DNA of 64,000 bases from contig JADBKR010000007.1 in NCBI GenBank assembly GCA_014896295.1, positions 248,001-312,000 on the forward strand, given 5' to 3'. This DNA is from Limnochordaceae bacterium (GTDB lineage Bacteria; Bacillota; Limnochordia; Limnochordales; Geochordaceae). Each line of letters begins with the position of its first letter. The first letter of the stretch is position 1. This document shows positions 9,500-18,109 of this stretch, piece by piece. Below the pieces are notes generated by a model that ran no database searches, was not told the origin of the DNA, and was given only the letters and a program-made list of their open reading frames with translations. Both the position numbers and the translations under genes were made by a program.

Positions 9500-9820
9500 T
9501 CAGAAGCTGCGGCGCGGGCCGCGGCGATCGCCGCCGAAGCGGCCACCGCGACCGCCGCCGTTGTCGCCGCGCTCGGGGCGGGGCTGCGCCTCGTTGACCG
9601 TCAGCTGCCGGCCGTTGAGGTCATAGCCGTTGAAGGTCTCGATGATCGACTCGGCGACCTCGTCAGGGACCTCGACGAAGCCGAAGCCCCGAGAGCGACC
9701 GGTCTCTCGATCGGTGATGACCCGTGCAGAAATGACCTCCGCGTGCTCCGAGATCAGGCGGGTGAGCTCCTCGCTCGTCACAGACCACGGCAGGTTGCCG
9801 AAAAAGAGGGTCTTAGCCAT
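9500..9820 (-). CDS. RNA-binding protein with a single RRM domain
   Basis: A 106-residue cytoplasmic RNA-binding protein. One RRM fold fills residues 1-80 with RNP2 (TLFFGNL, residues 3-9) and RNP1 (RGFGFVEV). A Gly/Arg-rich tail of about 25 residues follows (GGGRGGRFGG), a pattern seen in cyanobacterial and other bacterial cold-inducible Rbp proteins. The ATG at 9820 (MAKTLFF) is preferred over an upstream in-frame start because an AGGAGA site lies just upstream and the domain begins at once. It has its own promoter, a leader of about 120 bases and a terminator, so it is a single-gene unit. Role as an RNA chaperone is inferred from the family. Confidence 0.9.
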   Translation of the reverse strand: MAKTLFFGNLPWSVTSEELTRLISEHAEVISARVITDRETGRSRGFGFVEVPDEVAESIIETFNGYDLNGRQLTVNEAQPRPERGDNGGGRGGRFGGDRRGPRRSF

Positions 9821-9842
9821 CCAAACAGTCTCCTCTTGCAGA

Positions 9843-9862
9843 ATCCGGCCCCTCAACCGGAT
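9843..9862 (-). promoter_or_regulatory. Small hairpin just upstream of the RRM ribosome binding site
   Basis: ATCCGG and CCGGAT arms (9843-9848, 9857-9862) with an 8-base loop lie in the leader, ending a few bases before the AGGAGA site. It could influence translation, for example as part of a temperature-sensitive leader; this is inference. Confidence 0.35.
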
Positions 9863-9950
9863 CCCCTAGTGTAATCGCACGGAGGTTGCGCGGGACCGGA
9901 GCCTGCAAGCGGCGCCTGCCGCGGACCAACACTCACCGCGATCCACTCGC

Positions 9951-9979
9951 ACTATACGCCGGGCACCCGGGAAATGCAA
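9951..9979 (-). promoter_or_regulatory. Sigma-A-type promoter for the RRM gene
   Basis: On the minus strand TTGCAT (plus positions 9974-9979), a 17-base spacer and TATAGT (9951-9956). The predicted start near 9944 gives an untranslated leader of about 120 bases, long for a gene of this size. Confidence 0.72.
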
Positions 9980-10048
9980 TAGGTGGAACAGCGCAGGAGC
10001 CGGCAGGAAAATGCCCCTCATAGCGCGTATCCTGGGAGCGTTCGAACC

Positions 10049-10077
10049 TTGATCGGCTTGCACCCAGTCCCTACGCT
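10049..10077 (+). promoter_or_regulatory. Possible promoter for the GH130 gene
   Basis: TTGATC (10049-10054), a 17-base spacer and TACGCT (10072-10077). The -10 box is poor, so this is tentative. The 305-base interval 9821-10125 otherwise holds only the RRM leader and promoter. Confidence 0.35.
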
Positions 10078-10125
10078 AGCACGGGGAGTGCGCCCGGTAC
10101 GGGCCCCGGGAAAGGACGTTGCGCG

Positions 10126-11205
10126 GTGACGCTGGAATTGAAGCGCTACGAGCACAATCCTATCCTGTCGCCGGACAAGGTGATGCCCTCCCACCCCGAC
10201 CTGGAGGTGGTCGGGACGTTCAATGCGGGAGCCACCATGGTAGGGGACGAGGTCGTGTTGCTGGTCCGGGTGGCGGAGCGGCCGGTCTCGAGCGATGGCC
10301 AGCACGTAGGCATCCCGACCGTCCAGCTCTCCGGCGCGTCGCCGCGCATCGACGTGCAGTGGATCGCCCGCGACGACCCCGATCTGGACATCTCCGATCC
10401 CCGGGGGATCGTCTATCGCGGCCGGCGCTACCTCAGCAACCTGTCGCACCTGCGCCTGGCCCGGAGCCGGGACGGCTTCCACTTCGAGGTCGATCCCCAG
10501 CCGACCCTGGTGCCGGCCACGCCGTACGAGGTGTACGGCATGGAGGACCCGCGCATCACCCTCATCGAGGGGCAGTACTACGTGGCCTACACGTCGCCGT
10601 CCCCGTGGGGCGTGACGGTGTCGCTGATCCGGACGGCCGACTTCCGCACCTTCGAGCGGATGGGCGTCATCTTCGCGCCCGAGAACAAAGACGTGGTCCT
10701 CTTCCCCGGACGGGCGGGCGATCGCTTCGTGGCCCTGCACCGGCCCACGAGCCCGATGTTCGGCGACCCCGACATCTGGGTCGCTTACTCGCCGGATCTG
10801 GTGCACTGGGGCGACCATCGCCGTCTTTTCGGCATCCGGCCGGGGCTCTGGGACGGCGGCCGCATCGGGGGTGGGGCCGTGCCGATCGAGACACCGCAGG
10901 GGTGGCTCGAGATCTACCACGGCGCCGTGGGGCACCGGTACTGCCTGGGCACCGCCCTGCTGGACCGGGAGCAGCCGCACCGGCTGCTGGGGCGCTCCCG
11001 CGAACCGATCATGACCCCGCTCGAGCCGTACGAGCGCGCCGGCTTCTTCGGCGCCGTGGTCTTTTCGTGCGGGGCCGTGCAGCGACCGACCGGCGAGGTG
11101 CTGGTCTACTACGGGGCCGCCGACTCCACGCTGGGCGTCGCGGTCACCACGGTCGACGAGCTGTTGGGCTCCCTCGAGCCGGTCGGGGCCGTGACCGCTG
11201 CGTAG
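10126..11205 (+). CDS. GH130-family glycoside phosphorylase
   Basis: A 359-residue cytoplasmic protein with the five-bladed beta-propeller signature of glycoside hydrolase family 130: an N-terminal RYEHNPIL, then ATMVGDEVVLLVRV, DPRGIVYRG, EDPRITLIEG and the late GAADSTLGVA motif. Family members phosphorolyse beta-mannosides (for example mannosyl-glucose or beta-1,2-mannobiose) to mannose 1-phosphate. No secretion signal is present, so its substrate must be imported; the sugar-type ABC importer 5 kb away is a candidate partner but not an operon mate. GTG start at 10126 with a GGAAAGGA site. Exact linkage specificity cannot be read here. Confidence 0.88.
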   Translation: MTLELKRYEHNPILSPDKVMPSHPDLEVVGTFNAGATMVGDEVVLLVRVAERPVSSDGQHVGIPTVQLSGASPRIDVQWIARDDPDLDISDPRGIVYRGRRYLSNLSHLRLARSRDGFHFEVDPQPTLVPATPYEVYGMEDPRITLIEGQYYVAYTSPSPWGVTVSLIRTADFRTFERMGVIFAPENKDVVLFPGRAGDRFVALHRPTSPMFGDPDIWVAYSPDLVHWGDHRRLFGIRPGLWDGGRIGGGAVPIETPQGWLEIYHGAVGHRYCLGTALLDREQPHRLLGRSREPIMTPLEPYERAGFFGAVVFSCGAVQRPTGEVLVYYGAADSTLGVAVTTVDELLGSLEPVGAVTAA

Positions 11206-11214
11206 GCACCGGTC

Positions 11215-11649
11215 TCAGGCTCGCTCGTCGACCAGCAGGCCGACCAGCTGCCAGATCCGGGCAACCATGTCGAGGTACTTTTCCGGCGGGATCTCTTTGA
11301 CGACCTCCTGGGTCTCGGGGTTGATCACCTGGACCCAGATCCGGCCGGTCGCCTCGTGGACATGAAACCGCAGCTGCCGCCGGGCCTCTTCCAGCATGCG
11401 GTTGAGCAGCTCGGTGGTGGCGCCGACCAGCCGCCGGGAGAGCCGCCCGTCCTCTTCGTTGCCGCCGCCCGGCTCGGCGCCGCCCTGGAGGCGCCCCGGC
11501 GCGCCGGCGCCCGGGGCGACGGCGCCCCCTGGCTGATCGGCCGGCAGAGGGAGGGAGCCGTCGGCGGAGCCGGAACGTACGATGGGGGCCGGCCCATTGC
11601 TCTCGAGCCGCCACGCATCCACGCTCGCCAGCGGACTGAGTAGCATCAT
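11215..11649 (-). CDS. flaG: FlaG-family flagellar protein
   Basis: A 144-residue protein whose last 75 residues match FlaG: LRFHVHEATGRIWVQVINP, then EVVKEIPPEKYLDMVARI and LLVDERA. FlaG proteins are associated with flagellar filament length or cap function in other bacteria. The N-terminal 70 residues are Pro/Gly/Ala-rich and not conserved. The paired ATG codons at 11646-11649 follow a GGGGTAGAG site and are preferred over the longer open frame. It stands alone, away from the main motility run, but has its own sigma-D-like promoter just upstream. It is convergent with the GH130 gene, 9 bases apart. Confidence 0.85.
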   Translation of the reverse strand: MMLLSPLASVDAWRLESNGPAPIVRSGSADGSLPLPADQPGGAVAPGAGAPGRLQGGAEPGGGNEEDGRLSRRLVGATTELLNRMLEEARRQLRFHVHEATGRIWVQVINPETQEVVKEIPPEKYLDMVARIWQLVGLLVDERA

Positions 11650-11718
11650 GGTCTCTCTACCCCGCACTCGTCGAGGATACCCACCGACCCCCAGAGGCGG
11701 ACGCGGCTTCTCTCTCCC

Positions 11719-11746
11719 GGATCGGCGCCCGCTCGGCTACCCTTGA
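11719..11746 (-). promoter_or_regulatory. Sigma-D (FliA)-type promoter for flaG
   Basis: On the minus strand TCAA (plus 11743-11746), a 16-base spacer and GCCGATCC (11719-11726), resembling the flagellar consensus TAAA-N15-GCCGATAA. The same geometry occurs upstream of flgM. It lies immediately beyond the 3' end of the DNA glycosylase gene. Confidence 0.6.
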
Positions 11747-11750
11747 GCCG

Positions 11751-12410
11751 CTATGGTCGCCAAGAGGCACGGGGTGCCCGGCTCTTGCGGGGCGAACGGG
11801 AGACGAACGGAGAGCCTTCGACGAAAAAGCGCCAGGGCCAGTCGGCCGCCCTGCGAATCCCGATGCGGGGAGAGATGCCGACCTTCTCGCCTTCGCGTAA
11901 GGCCCCCCAGGCCAGGTAAAGAGGCTCACGGGTCAGGTCCCAGCCGTTGTGGGCCCCGGTGATACCCATGGCGACGGTGAGCTTGCCGGGCCCCGAGCAC
12001 AGCTCCCGCGGGTCGCCGACCCCTCGCCGGCTCCGCATGAGGTCGAGGCCGGCGACGGGCTCGAGCGCCCGGATCAGCACGGCGCCGGCCACGCCTTCCG
12101 TCTCGGTGACCACGTTGATGCAGAAGTGGTTGCCGTAGGTGAAGTAGACGTACGCCGTGCCGGGCCGGCCCCACATGACCCGGCTGCGTGCGGTGCGGCG
12201 ATAGGCGTGGCTCGCCGGGTCGTTGGGCCCGAGGTACGCCTCCGCCTCGACCACCCGGCCCGCCGTGAGACCCTCCGGCGTGCGGTGAACGAGGACGTGC
12301 CCCAACAGCTCCCGTGCCACGATCAGCGTGGGGCGGTCGAAAAAGGCCCGCTCGATGGGGCGCAGCGAACCGCCAGGGTCTTCCAGGCTCTCGCTTCCGA
12401 AGGTTGACAC
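11751..12410 (-). CDS. DNA-3-methyladenine glycosylase (AAG/MPG family)
   Basis: A 219-residue base-excision-repair enzyme that removes alkylated purines. Conserved blocks: AFFDRPTLIVARELLGHVLV (about residues 22-41), the catalytic VVEAEAYLGPNDPASHAY, then YVYFTYGNHFCINVVT and LCSGPGKLTVAMGI. These are the hallmarks of the monomeric AAG fold. The open frame extends further upstream, but the GTG at 12410 gives normal family length and lies opposite the promoter of the divergent permease. The C-terminal 15 residues are basic and variable. Acts on chromosomal DNA in the cytoplasm; no operon partner. Confidence 0.9.
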   Translation of the reverse strand: MSTFGSESLEDPGGSLRPIERAFFDRPTLIVARELLGHVLVHRTPEGLTAGRVVEAEAYLGPNDPASHAYRRTARSRVMWGRPGTAYVYFTYGNHFCINVVTETEGVAGAVLIRALEPVAGLDLMRSRRGVGDPRELCSGPGKLTVAMGITGAHNGWDLTREPLYLAWGALREGEKVGISPRIGIRRAADWPWRFFVEGSPFVSRSPRKSRAPRASWRP

Positions 12411-12432
12411 GCCTGAAAGCGACGGGTATCCT
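12404..12432 (+). promoter_or_regulatory. Sigma-A-type promoter for the permease
   Basis: A perfect TTGACA (12404-12409), a 17-base spacer and TATCCT (12427-12432). It overlaps the presumed start codon of the divergent glycosylase gene and lies 80 bases before the permease start. Confidence 0.7.
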
Positions 12433-12512
12433 GGGCTCGGTTCGTGCTGACCGGGGCGATTTCCGAGGGTTTTTGCGTGCTGCGCCTCCATCACGGAAGG
12501 GGACAGGCCTCC

Positions 12513-13958
12513 ATGCAGCGCGTCGCGGCGTTTTTCGCTCTCGTGGGCGCGGTCGCCCTCGTCACGTGGCAAACCGGCTTTACCCCATCTCAAGTGTTAT
12601 CGGTGACCGTCTTTGCCGCCTTCATCGTGGGCACCCTGCTCTACTGGCCGTTTCGCCTCGCGTTCGCCTTCGTCGGCGTGGCGATCCTGCTCGCCGCCCG
12701 GCTGGTCGATATCCCTCACCTCATTGAGTTCGCCAGCCTCGACGTCATCCTGTTCTTGATCGGCATGATGACGGTCATCGGGTTCCTCGAGGAGCGGCAC
12801 TTCTTCGAGGCGGCGGTGGAGAAGGCGCTGCCGTACGTCGGCGGCTCTGCCTACACCTTGATGGGCGCCATCATGCTGATGGCGTTCGTCTCGGCGGCCC
12901 TGGTCGACGAGGTCACGTCCATCCTGTTCATGTCGGCGATCGTGATTCGCATCGCCCGGCGCTTCCACCTCGACCCCGTCCCGTACATCATCATGACCGT
13001 CTTCGCCACCAACATCGGCAGCGCCGCCACCGTGGTCGGCAACCCTATCGGCGTCTTGATCGCCTTACGAGCGGGCCTGACCTTTCCCGACTTCCTGCGA
13101 TGGGCCACGCCGATTGCCCTGGCTGCCCTGCTCCTCACCATCGCGCTGAGCTTCCTCTACTACCGGCGCCACATGCACGATCTCCACGTGGCCATCCACC
13201 GGGAGGGCCTGGCGGGGGCAGCGACCCGGGGCGAGGCCGAGGAGCCGGCCGCAGCGGCCGAGGCGAGCGGCTCCGACGGCGAGGGCGGTGAGGGAGCTCA
13301 CGAGCGACGGGGCAGCCTGCTCTTCCCGTCGCTCTTGTTCCTCGGGACAGTGGCCGGCCTGATCCTGCACAAGCAGATCGAACACTGGCTCCACCTCGGC
13401 ACCAACACCATGCTGGTCGGGGTGGCGCTGGCTGCGGCCGGCATCGTGCTGTTCGTCGAGCGTCACCGGGCTCGGGAGCTGGTGGAGCGCCGGGTCGACT
13501 GGTGGACCCTGGCCTTCTTCCTGCTGCTGTTCGCTTCGGCCGGCACCTTGCGCTACGCGGGCGTCACCGAGCACATCGCACAGGGGATGGTCCGCCTCAC
13601 CGGAGGTGCGCTCACGCCGCTGCTCATCACCATCACCTGGAGCATCGGGGCCCTCACCTCGGTCATGGACAACGTGCTGGCCGTCGCGAGCTTCATCCCC
13701 ATCGTGGGCGACCTGGCCTCCCAGGGTATCCAGGTGGCTCCGCTGTGGTGGGGGATGCTCTTCGGCGGTACCATCCTGGGCAACCTGACCCTCATCGGCA
13801 GCACGGCCAACATCGTCGTGCTGGGGCTCCTGGAGCGCCACGAGCGGCGCAGCGTCGGGTTCATGGAGTGGTTCTGGCCGGGCGCGCTGACGTCCATCCC
13901 GTCGCTGGCACTGGCGACGCTCTTGTTGTGGCTGCAGCTGCCCTTGCTCACCCGCTAA
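12513..13958 (+). CDS. ArsB/NhaD-type ion transporter
   Basis: A 481-residue inner-membrane permease of the ion-transporter superfamily that includes ArsB, NhaD and CitM/SLC13. About 11 to 12 hydrophobic segments are visible. The two half-repeats show the expected re-entrant motifs, ALVDEVTSILFMSAIV with NIGSAATVVGNPIGVL in the first half and TSVMDNVLAVASFIP with GNLTLIGSTANIVVLG in the second. An acidic, alanine-rich cytoplasmic loop of about 50 residues separates the halves (near residues 235-290). The ATG at 12513 (MQRVAAFF), after an AAGGGGA site, is preferred over an upstream start at 12444. The ion cannot be assigned; arsenite or Na+/H+ exchange are both possible and no ars genes are adjacent. 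Confidence 0.8.
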   Translation: MQRVAAFFALVGAVALVTWQTGFTPSQVLSVTVFAAFIVGTLLYWPFRLAFAFVGVAILLAARLVDIPHLIEFASLDVILFLIGMMTVIGFLEERHFFEAAVEKALPYVGGSAYTLMGAIMLMAFVSAALVDEVTSILFMSAIVIRIARRFHLDPVPYIIMTVFATNIGSAATVVGNPIGVLIALRAGLTFPDFLRWATPIALAALLLTIALSFLYYRRHMHDLHVAIHREGLAGAATRGEAEEPAAAAEASGSDGEGGEGAHERRGSLLFPSLLFLGTVAGLILHKQIEHWLHLGTNTMLVGVALAAAGIVLFVERHRARELVERRVDWWTLAFFLLLFASAGTLRYAGVTEHIAQGMVRLTGGALTPLLITITWSIGALTSVMDNVLAVASFIPIVGDLASQGIQVAPLWWGMLFGGTILGNLTLIGSTANIVVLGLLERHERRSVGFMEWFWPGALTSIPSLALATLLLWLQLPLLTR

Positions 13959-14884
13959 GGGCGGGCGGACGAGGGACCGGGAGCAGGTGGGGCGTCGGCG
14001 GGCTTGCGGCGGTAGATGGAGTGCTCCACGCGCTCCAGGCCGTATTCGGCGGGCAGGGCGATCTGCTCCGGGCCCCCGACCACCAGGAAGCCCCCCGGCA
14101 TGAGGGAGCCGGCCAGCCGCCGGATGAGCGCGGCTTGCGACGGTTGGGTGAGGTAGATGAGCAGGTGCCGGCACAGCACCAGGTGAAAGCCCGCGGGCAA
14201 CGGGTCCCGCAGCAGGTCGTGGTGGCGAAACCAGACCCGCTCCCGGATCGCAGGATCGAGGCTCCAGCGGCCGGGGCCCGTCGGGCGGAAGTAGCGGCTT
14301 TTCGTCTCCACCGGCACGGTCGTCAGGTGGAGGTCGTGGTACTCCCCGGCCCTGGCCCGCTCCAGGGCGTCGTCGTCGATGTCCGTGCCGAGCAGGTAGT
14401 GGCCGGCGCCCTGTCCCATCTCGTCCAGGATGATGGCGATCGTGTAGGGCTCGGCGCCGATGCTGCAGCCGGCGCTCCAGATCCGCAGGCGGCCGGTCGC
14501 ATGCAGCAGCCCCGGCAGCACCCGGCGGCGCAGCGCCTCGAAGGTCGACGGGTCCCGGAAAAACTGGGACGTGTTGATCGTGAGGTAATCGAGGAACTCG
14601 CGGCGCAGCGACGCGTCCTGCCCGAGCTGGCGGGCCAGGGCGGCCATCGTCGGGATGCCCATGCGCTGCATCCACTGCCGGGTACGCCGTTCCATCTGCT
14701 CTCCTTTGTACTGCTCCAGGTCGAACCCGGCGATGGCCAGAAGCCTCCGCTTGAAGTGCTGGAACTCCAGCGTGCCGAGAGCGGAGGCCCCGGATGCCCT
14801 CTCCCCGGCGGCCGGCGCGGTGCCGGCGCCCGTGCCCGGCGCCGGCGCAGGCGGCAACTCCCCATGCGACAGCGTGAAGCTCAC
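13955..14884 (-). CDS. cheR: Chemotaxis protein methyltransferase CheR
   Basis: SAM-dependent enzyme that methylates glutamates of chemoreceptors. The 309-residue protein has an Ala/Pro-rich extension (about 1-40), the CheR N-terminal helical domain (about 40-100), then TINTSQFFRDP and the SAM-binding motif IWSAGCSIGAEPYTIA (usually CSxGEEPY; here Ala replaces the first Glu). The conserved LVLCRHLLIYL follows late in the protein. Start ATG overlaps the stop of the fapA-like gene (ATGA). It is the last gene of the long motility run and overlaps the convergent permease by 4 bases. The G-A-E-P variant does not remove a known catalytic residue. Confidence 0.9.
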   Translation of the reverse strand: MSFTLSHGELPPAPAPGTGAGTAPAAGERASGASALGTLEFQHFKRRLLAIAGFDLEQYKGEQMERRTRQWMQRMGIPTMAALARQLGQDASLRREFLDYLTINTSQFFRDPSTFEALRRRVLPGLLHATGRLRIWSAGCSIGAEPYTIAIILDEMGQGAGHYLLGTDIDDDALERARAGEYHDLHLTTVPVETKSRYFRPTGPGRWSLDPAIRERVWFRHHDLLRDPLPAGFHLVLCRHLLIYLTQPSQAALIRRLAGSLMPGGFLVVGGPEQIALPAEYGLERVEHSIYRRKPADAPPAPGPSSARP

Positions 14885-16965
14885 TCCCCCTCGGGCGGCT
14901 CGCCCACGGGGCCCAGCCCGACCCTCGGGCGTGGCCCCTGCTCGGGATCGGCGCGCAGGTGGTCCACGACCAGCTTCCCGTCATGGGAAAGAGAAGCCCG
15001 AAGCGAGCGCGCCCCGTCGTGGAACTGGTGCTTCTGCCCGCCGATGCTGATGGTGACGTGGGGATGCACCAGGGCCGCCGTCACCTTGCCGCGCCGCACC
15101 ACCGTGACGGTGGTCGGTACGCCGGTCGGCCCCCCGAGCTCCCGCACCACCACGTCGCCTTCCGTGACGGTCACCTGCCCGCCTCGCACGACACCGCGGC
15201 GAGCCTCGAAGCCGAGCGCCGCCACCATCACCGAGTTGAAACATCCCGAACCCCGCACGACGATGCGGCCGTTACACTCGATGTGGGAGTTTTGCACGCT
15301 GAACGCCTCCACGTTGGCCTGGCGCGCCTCGGAGCCGTCCAGCGTCGCCACGATCTCCTGCAGCTCAGCGCTGATCTCCGCCAGCTCCTGGAGGCCCGAC
15401 AGCCGCAAGGGCCCGGTACCCACGAGCAGAGCCGCCGTGCGTTCGGCAAGGCGATGGCCTCCCGCCCGGATCGCCTCCAGGCGCTCCCCCATCTTCGCGA
15501 GCTTGCGCGCCTGTTTGGGCAGGTCCCAGAACCGGCGCTCGAGCAGGCGCTTGAGCAGTTCGCCCTCGGGGACCCGGATGCCGGTCGCCGCCGCCTGGGC
15601 GCTCAGCTGGCGGACGTTTTCCAGCACTTCGTCGAGCTGCCGGGCAACGGCCGTGCAGACGGGAAGCACCTCGTGAGCCGCCGCCTCCGGCCCACCTGCC
15701 CGAATCCGGCTGCCGATGATGGAGCGGCCGACGCTCACGCCGCCGCCCGCCAGGATCTTCGCGTAGCTGACGAGCCCGCCGACGCGCACCTCGCCGCCGG
15801 CGGTCACCTCGAGGTTTTCCATCACGTCGCCCCGCACGTGGACGTCCCCGGCGAAGCGCACGTGCCCCGTCGCCACGTCCACGTTGCCCTGCACCTCGTA
15901 GACCGGCACCACGGAGATGACCGAGCCCGACAGCTGCGGCCGGCCCGCCTGCGTGGCGACGATGCGCGTGCCGTCCTCCGACGCCCGGCACCCCTTGCCG
16001 GCCTTGATCGAGGCGGCCTTGGCCCGGCGCACCGGCACCGTGCGGCCCAGAACGTTGGTGCCCGGGCGCCCCTCCTGGGGGAGCGTGATGACCGCCAGGA
16101 CCGTCTCCGGCTCCACCCAGGTGATGGCGCCCCGGTCGAACAGATCGATGCGCTCGGCCTGCAAGTTGACGCTCGCACGCGAGCGCTCCTCGAACTTGAG
16201 CTCGACCTTGCCGTCCACCGGTTCGACGGCCGGCTCACCCTGCGCGACGAGCACGGGCTCGCCCGGCGGCTCGGCGAGGGCACGCTGGATGGCCTGGCCG
16301 TCGATCCCGAAGCGCACCGAGGCCTTGCGCAGAGCCTCTTCCACTTCGGCCAGGGTCACCGGGGGCGGGGGCTCTTCCTCGGCGGGCCGGCCCTCCAGGC
16401 GCAGGTGCAACGTCGGCGCCACGTCGTCCAGCCGGTAGCGGACGCCGGGCGAGCGTTGGATGATCAGGTGCGCCTGCATCAGGTCCTGCGAGACCTGCAC
16501 CGTCACGGACGCCTGGGGAGGCGTGACGTCGGGTTGTACCTCCACCACGTCCGACGGATCCAGGCGGTACGGTCCGGTCACCGGCTTGCCGTTGACGCGC
16601 ACCGAGACGTGCGGGCCCGGTTCGATCACCGGGCGCGCCCCGTCAGGGTCGCCCGGCAGCACGCGCAAGGCGCCCCCCACGATCTCCACCAGCGTCGGCC
16701 GGGCGAGGTGCGTGCCGGCCCCCCCTCCGGATGCGGCCGCCGGCGCCGGGCCACCCTGAGCGGGACCGGTGCCTTGCTCCGGCGGCCGGGAAGAGGCAGG
16801 CGCCATTCCCTGCGAGGGAGTGGCCGCGGGACGGGCCAGCCGCTGGCGTTCCTCCGGGGTCAGGATGTCGTCGAGGCGGATGGAGCCGGGGTCGGGCGCA
16901 GGTGGTTCACGACCGGAGGAGCCCTCGGAGGAAGGGGGCGAGGGATGGGACGGTAACTCGCGCAC
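14881..16965 (-). CDS. FapA-like DUF342 protein
   Basis: A 694-residue cytoplasmic protein of the FapA (DUF342) family, which in other bacteria is tied to polar flagellar placement or is simply encoded in motility operons. The N-terminal 150 residues are Pro/Ala-rich. A FapA N-terminal region follows, then a right-handed beta-helix-like repeat (about residues 360-450, with VQGNVDVATGHVRFAGDV and ILAGGGVSVGRSIIG). A helical coiled-coil segment (about 465-540) precedes a second repeat region. It sits between cheB (2 bases away) and cheR (ATGA overlap). Motility involvement is inferred from this position and from the family. Confidence 0.8.
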   Translation of the reverse strand: MRELPSHPSPPSSEGSSGREPPAPDPGSIRLDDILTPEERQRLARPAATPSQGMAPASSRPPEQGTGPAQGGPAPAAASGGGAGTHLARPTLVEIVGGALRVLPGDPDGARPVIEPGPHVSVRVNGKPVTGPYRLDPSDVVEVQPDVTPPQASVTVQVSQDLMQAHLIIQRSPGVRYRLDDVAPTLHLRLEGRPAEEEPPPPVTLAEVEEALRKASVRFGIDGQAIQRALAEPPGEPVLVAQGEPAVEPVDGKVELKFEERSRASVNLQAERIDLFDRGAITWVEPETVLAVITLPQEGRPGTNVLGRTVPVRRAKAASIKAGKGCRASEDGTRIVATQAGRPQLSGSVISVVPVYEVQGNVDVATGHVRFAGDVHVRGDVMENLEVTAGGEVRVGGLVSYAKILAGGGVSVGRSIIGSRIRAGGPEAAAHEVLPVCTAVARQLDEVLENVRQLSAQAAATGIRVPEGELLKRLLERRFWDLPKQARKLAKMGERLEAIRAGGHRLAERTAALLVGTGPLRLSGLQELAEISAELQEIVATLDGSEARQANVEAFSVQNSHIECNGRIVVRGSGCFNSVMVAALGFEARRGVVRGGQVTVTEGDVVVRELGGPTGVPTTVTVVRRGKVTAALVHPHVTISIGGQKHQFHDGARSLRASLSHDGKLVVDHLRADPEQGPRPRVGLGPVGEPPEGE

Positions 16966-16968
16966 ACG

Positions 16969-18096
16969 TCAGCACTCCCTTCGTTCACGTTCCAGTGCCC
17001 AGCGGAGCATCTCCTTGGCGATCCGTTCGGGCGGGTACGCTCCGTCGGCCAGCCCCGCCCGCAACACCGAACCCGGCATGCCGGCCACGACGCAACTCCC
17101 CTCCTCCTGCACGATGCAGGCTCCCCCTGCCGCCTTGATGGCTCGCGCCCCATGGGCCCCATCGGATCCCATGCCCGTGAGGATGACCGCCAGCGACTCC
17201 TCCCCGAAGCGGGCGGCCACCGACTCCAACATCACGTCCACCGCCGGGCGCACGTGGTGCACCGGCGGCCCGTCGTCCAGGTGAACGTGCCGGTCCTCGT
17301 CCACCGTCAGGTGCAGCCCCCCGGGGGCCACGTACGCCACCCCTTCCTGCAGAGGCGCCCCTTCCCACGCCTCGTGGACGGGAAGGAGGCCCAGGCCGTC
17401 CAGGCGCCGGGCGAGCGATGCGGTAAACCCCGGCGGCATGTGCTGGGTGATCAGCACGGCCGCGGGCACGCCGGGGTCGAGTCCCGCCATGACGATCTCC
17501 AGCGTCCGCGGCCCGCCCGTCGACGCTCCGATGGCGATGACCCGCTGCGCCGGCCGGCGGGCTTGCGGCGATCGCTCCTCGCTCTGGCCGGCCGCCTTGC
17601 CGGAGGGCAGCGTGCGGGCCGCGAGCTCCTGGAGTGTCCGGGCCGGAGTGCGCGCCGCCTGCTCCAGGCGGACGACGAGGTCTTCCAGGAAGGTCGAGCC
17701 GGCCGTCACCGGCCGCTCCGGCTTCGGGACGAAGTCGACCGCGCCTGCGGAAAGGGCCTCCAGGGTGACGGCGCTCGAGCGGGTCGTGTGGGCGGAGAGC
17801 ATGACCACCGGGGTCGGGTACAGGCGCATCACGCGCCGCAAGCACTCGAGACCACCCATCCCGGGCATCTCCACGTCGAGCGTGACGACGTCGACGCTCA
17901 GCCCCGTGCCCAGGAGGTCGAGCAGCGCCTCGCCCGTGCCCACGGCGGCGACCACCTCGAAGCGGCCGCTCTGCTCGAGCAGCCGGGCCAGGTAGGCCCG
18001 CATGAACGGCGAGTCGTCCACGACCGCCACCCGGACTCGCCGGCCCCCGGGAGAGCGCAGGCCTGCCCTGCCCCTCCGCCCCGCCTGATCCCCCAA
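16969..18096 (-). CDS. cheB: Protein-glutamate methylesterase/deamidase CheB
   Basis: Response-regulator-controlled esterase that removes methyl groups from chemoreceptors. Receiver domain at about residues 20-145 with VAVVDDSPFMRAYL and the phosphoacceptor in VVTLDVEMPGMGGLE. A linker follows, then the CheB catalytic domain with Ser in IGASTGGPRTL, His in QHMPPGF and Asp in LTGMGSDGAHGA. The open frame continues upstream through cheD; the TTG at 18096 is chosen because GAGGGG lies 9 bases before it, overlapping the cheD stop. A GTG at 18030, directly at the receiver domain, is the alternative start. CheB and CheR close the methylation cycle with CheC/CheD. Confidence 0.92.
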   Translation of the reverse strand: MGDQAGRRGRAGLRSPGGRRVRVAVVDDSPFMRAYLARLLEQSGRFEVVAAVGTGEALLDLLGTGLSVDVVTLDVEMPGMGGLECLRRVMRLYPTPVVMLSAHTTRSSAVTLEALSAGAVDFVPKPERPVTAGSTFLEDLVVRLEQAARTPARTLQELAARTLPSGKAAGQSEERSPQARRPAQRVIAIGASTGGPRTLEIVMAGLDPGVPAAVLITQHMPPGFTASLARRLDGLGLLPVHEAWEGAPLQEGVAYVAPGGLHLTVDEDRHVHLDDGPPVHHVRPAVDVMLESVAARFGEESLAVILTGMGSDGAHGARAIKAAGGACIVQEEGSCVVAGMPGSVLRAGLADGAYPPERIAKEMLRWALERERREC

Positions 18097-18109
18097 CGCT
18101 GCCAGCCCC

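Noticed and set aside
10035-10060. GTTCGAA sequence resembling a tRNA T-loop
   Set aside because: No acceptor stem, anticodon arm or D-arm around it.
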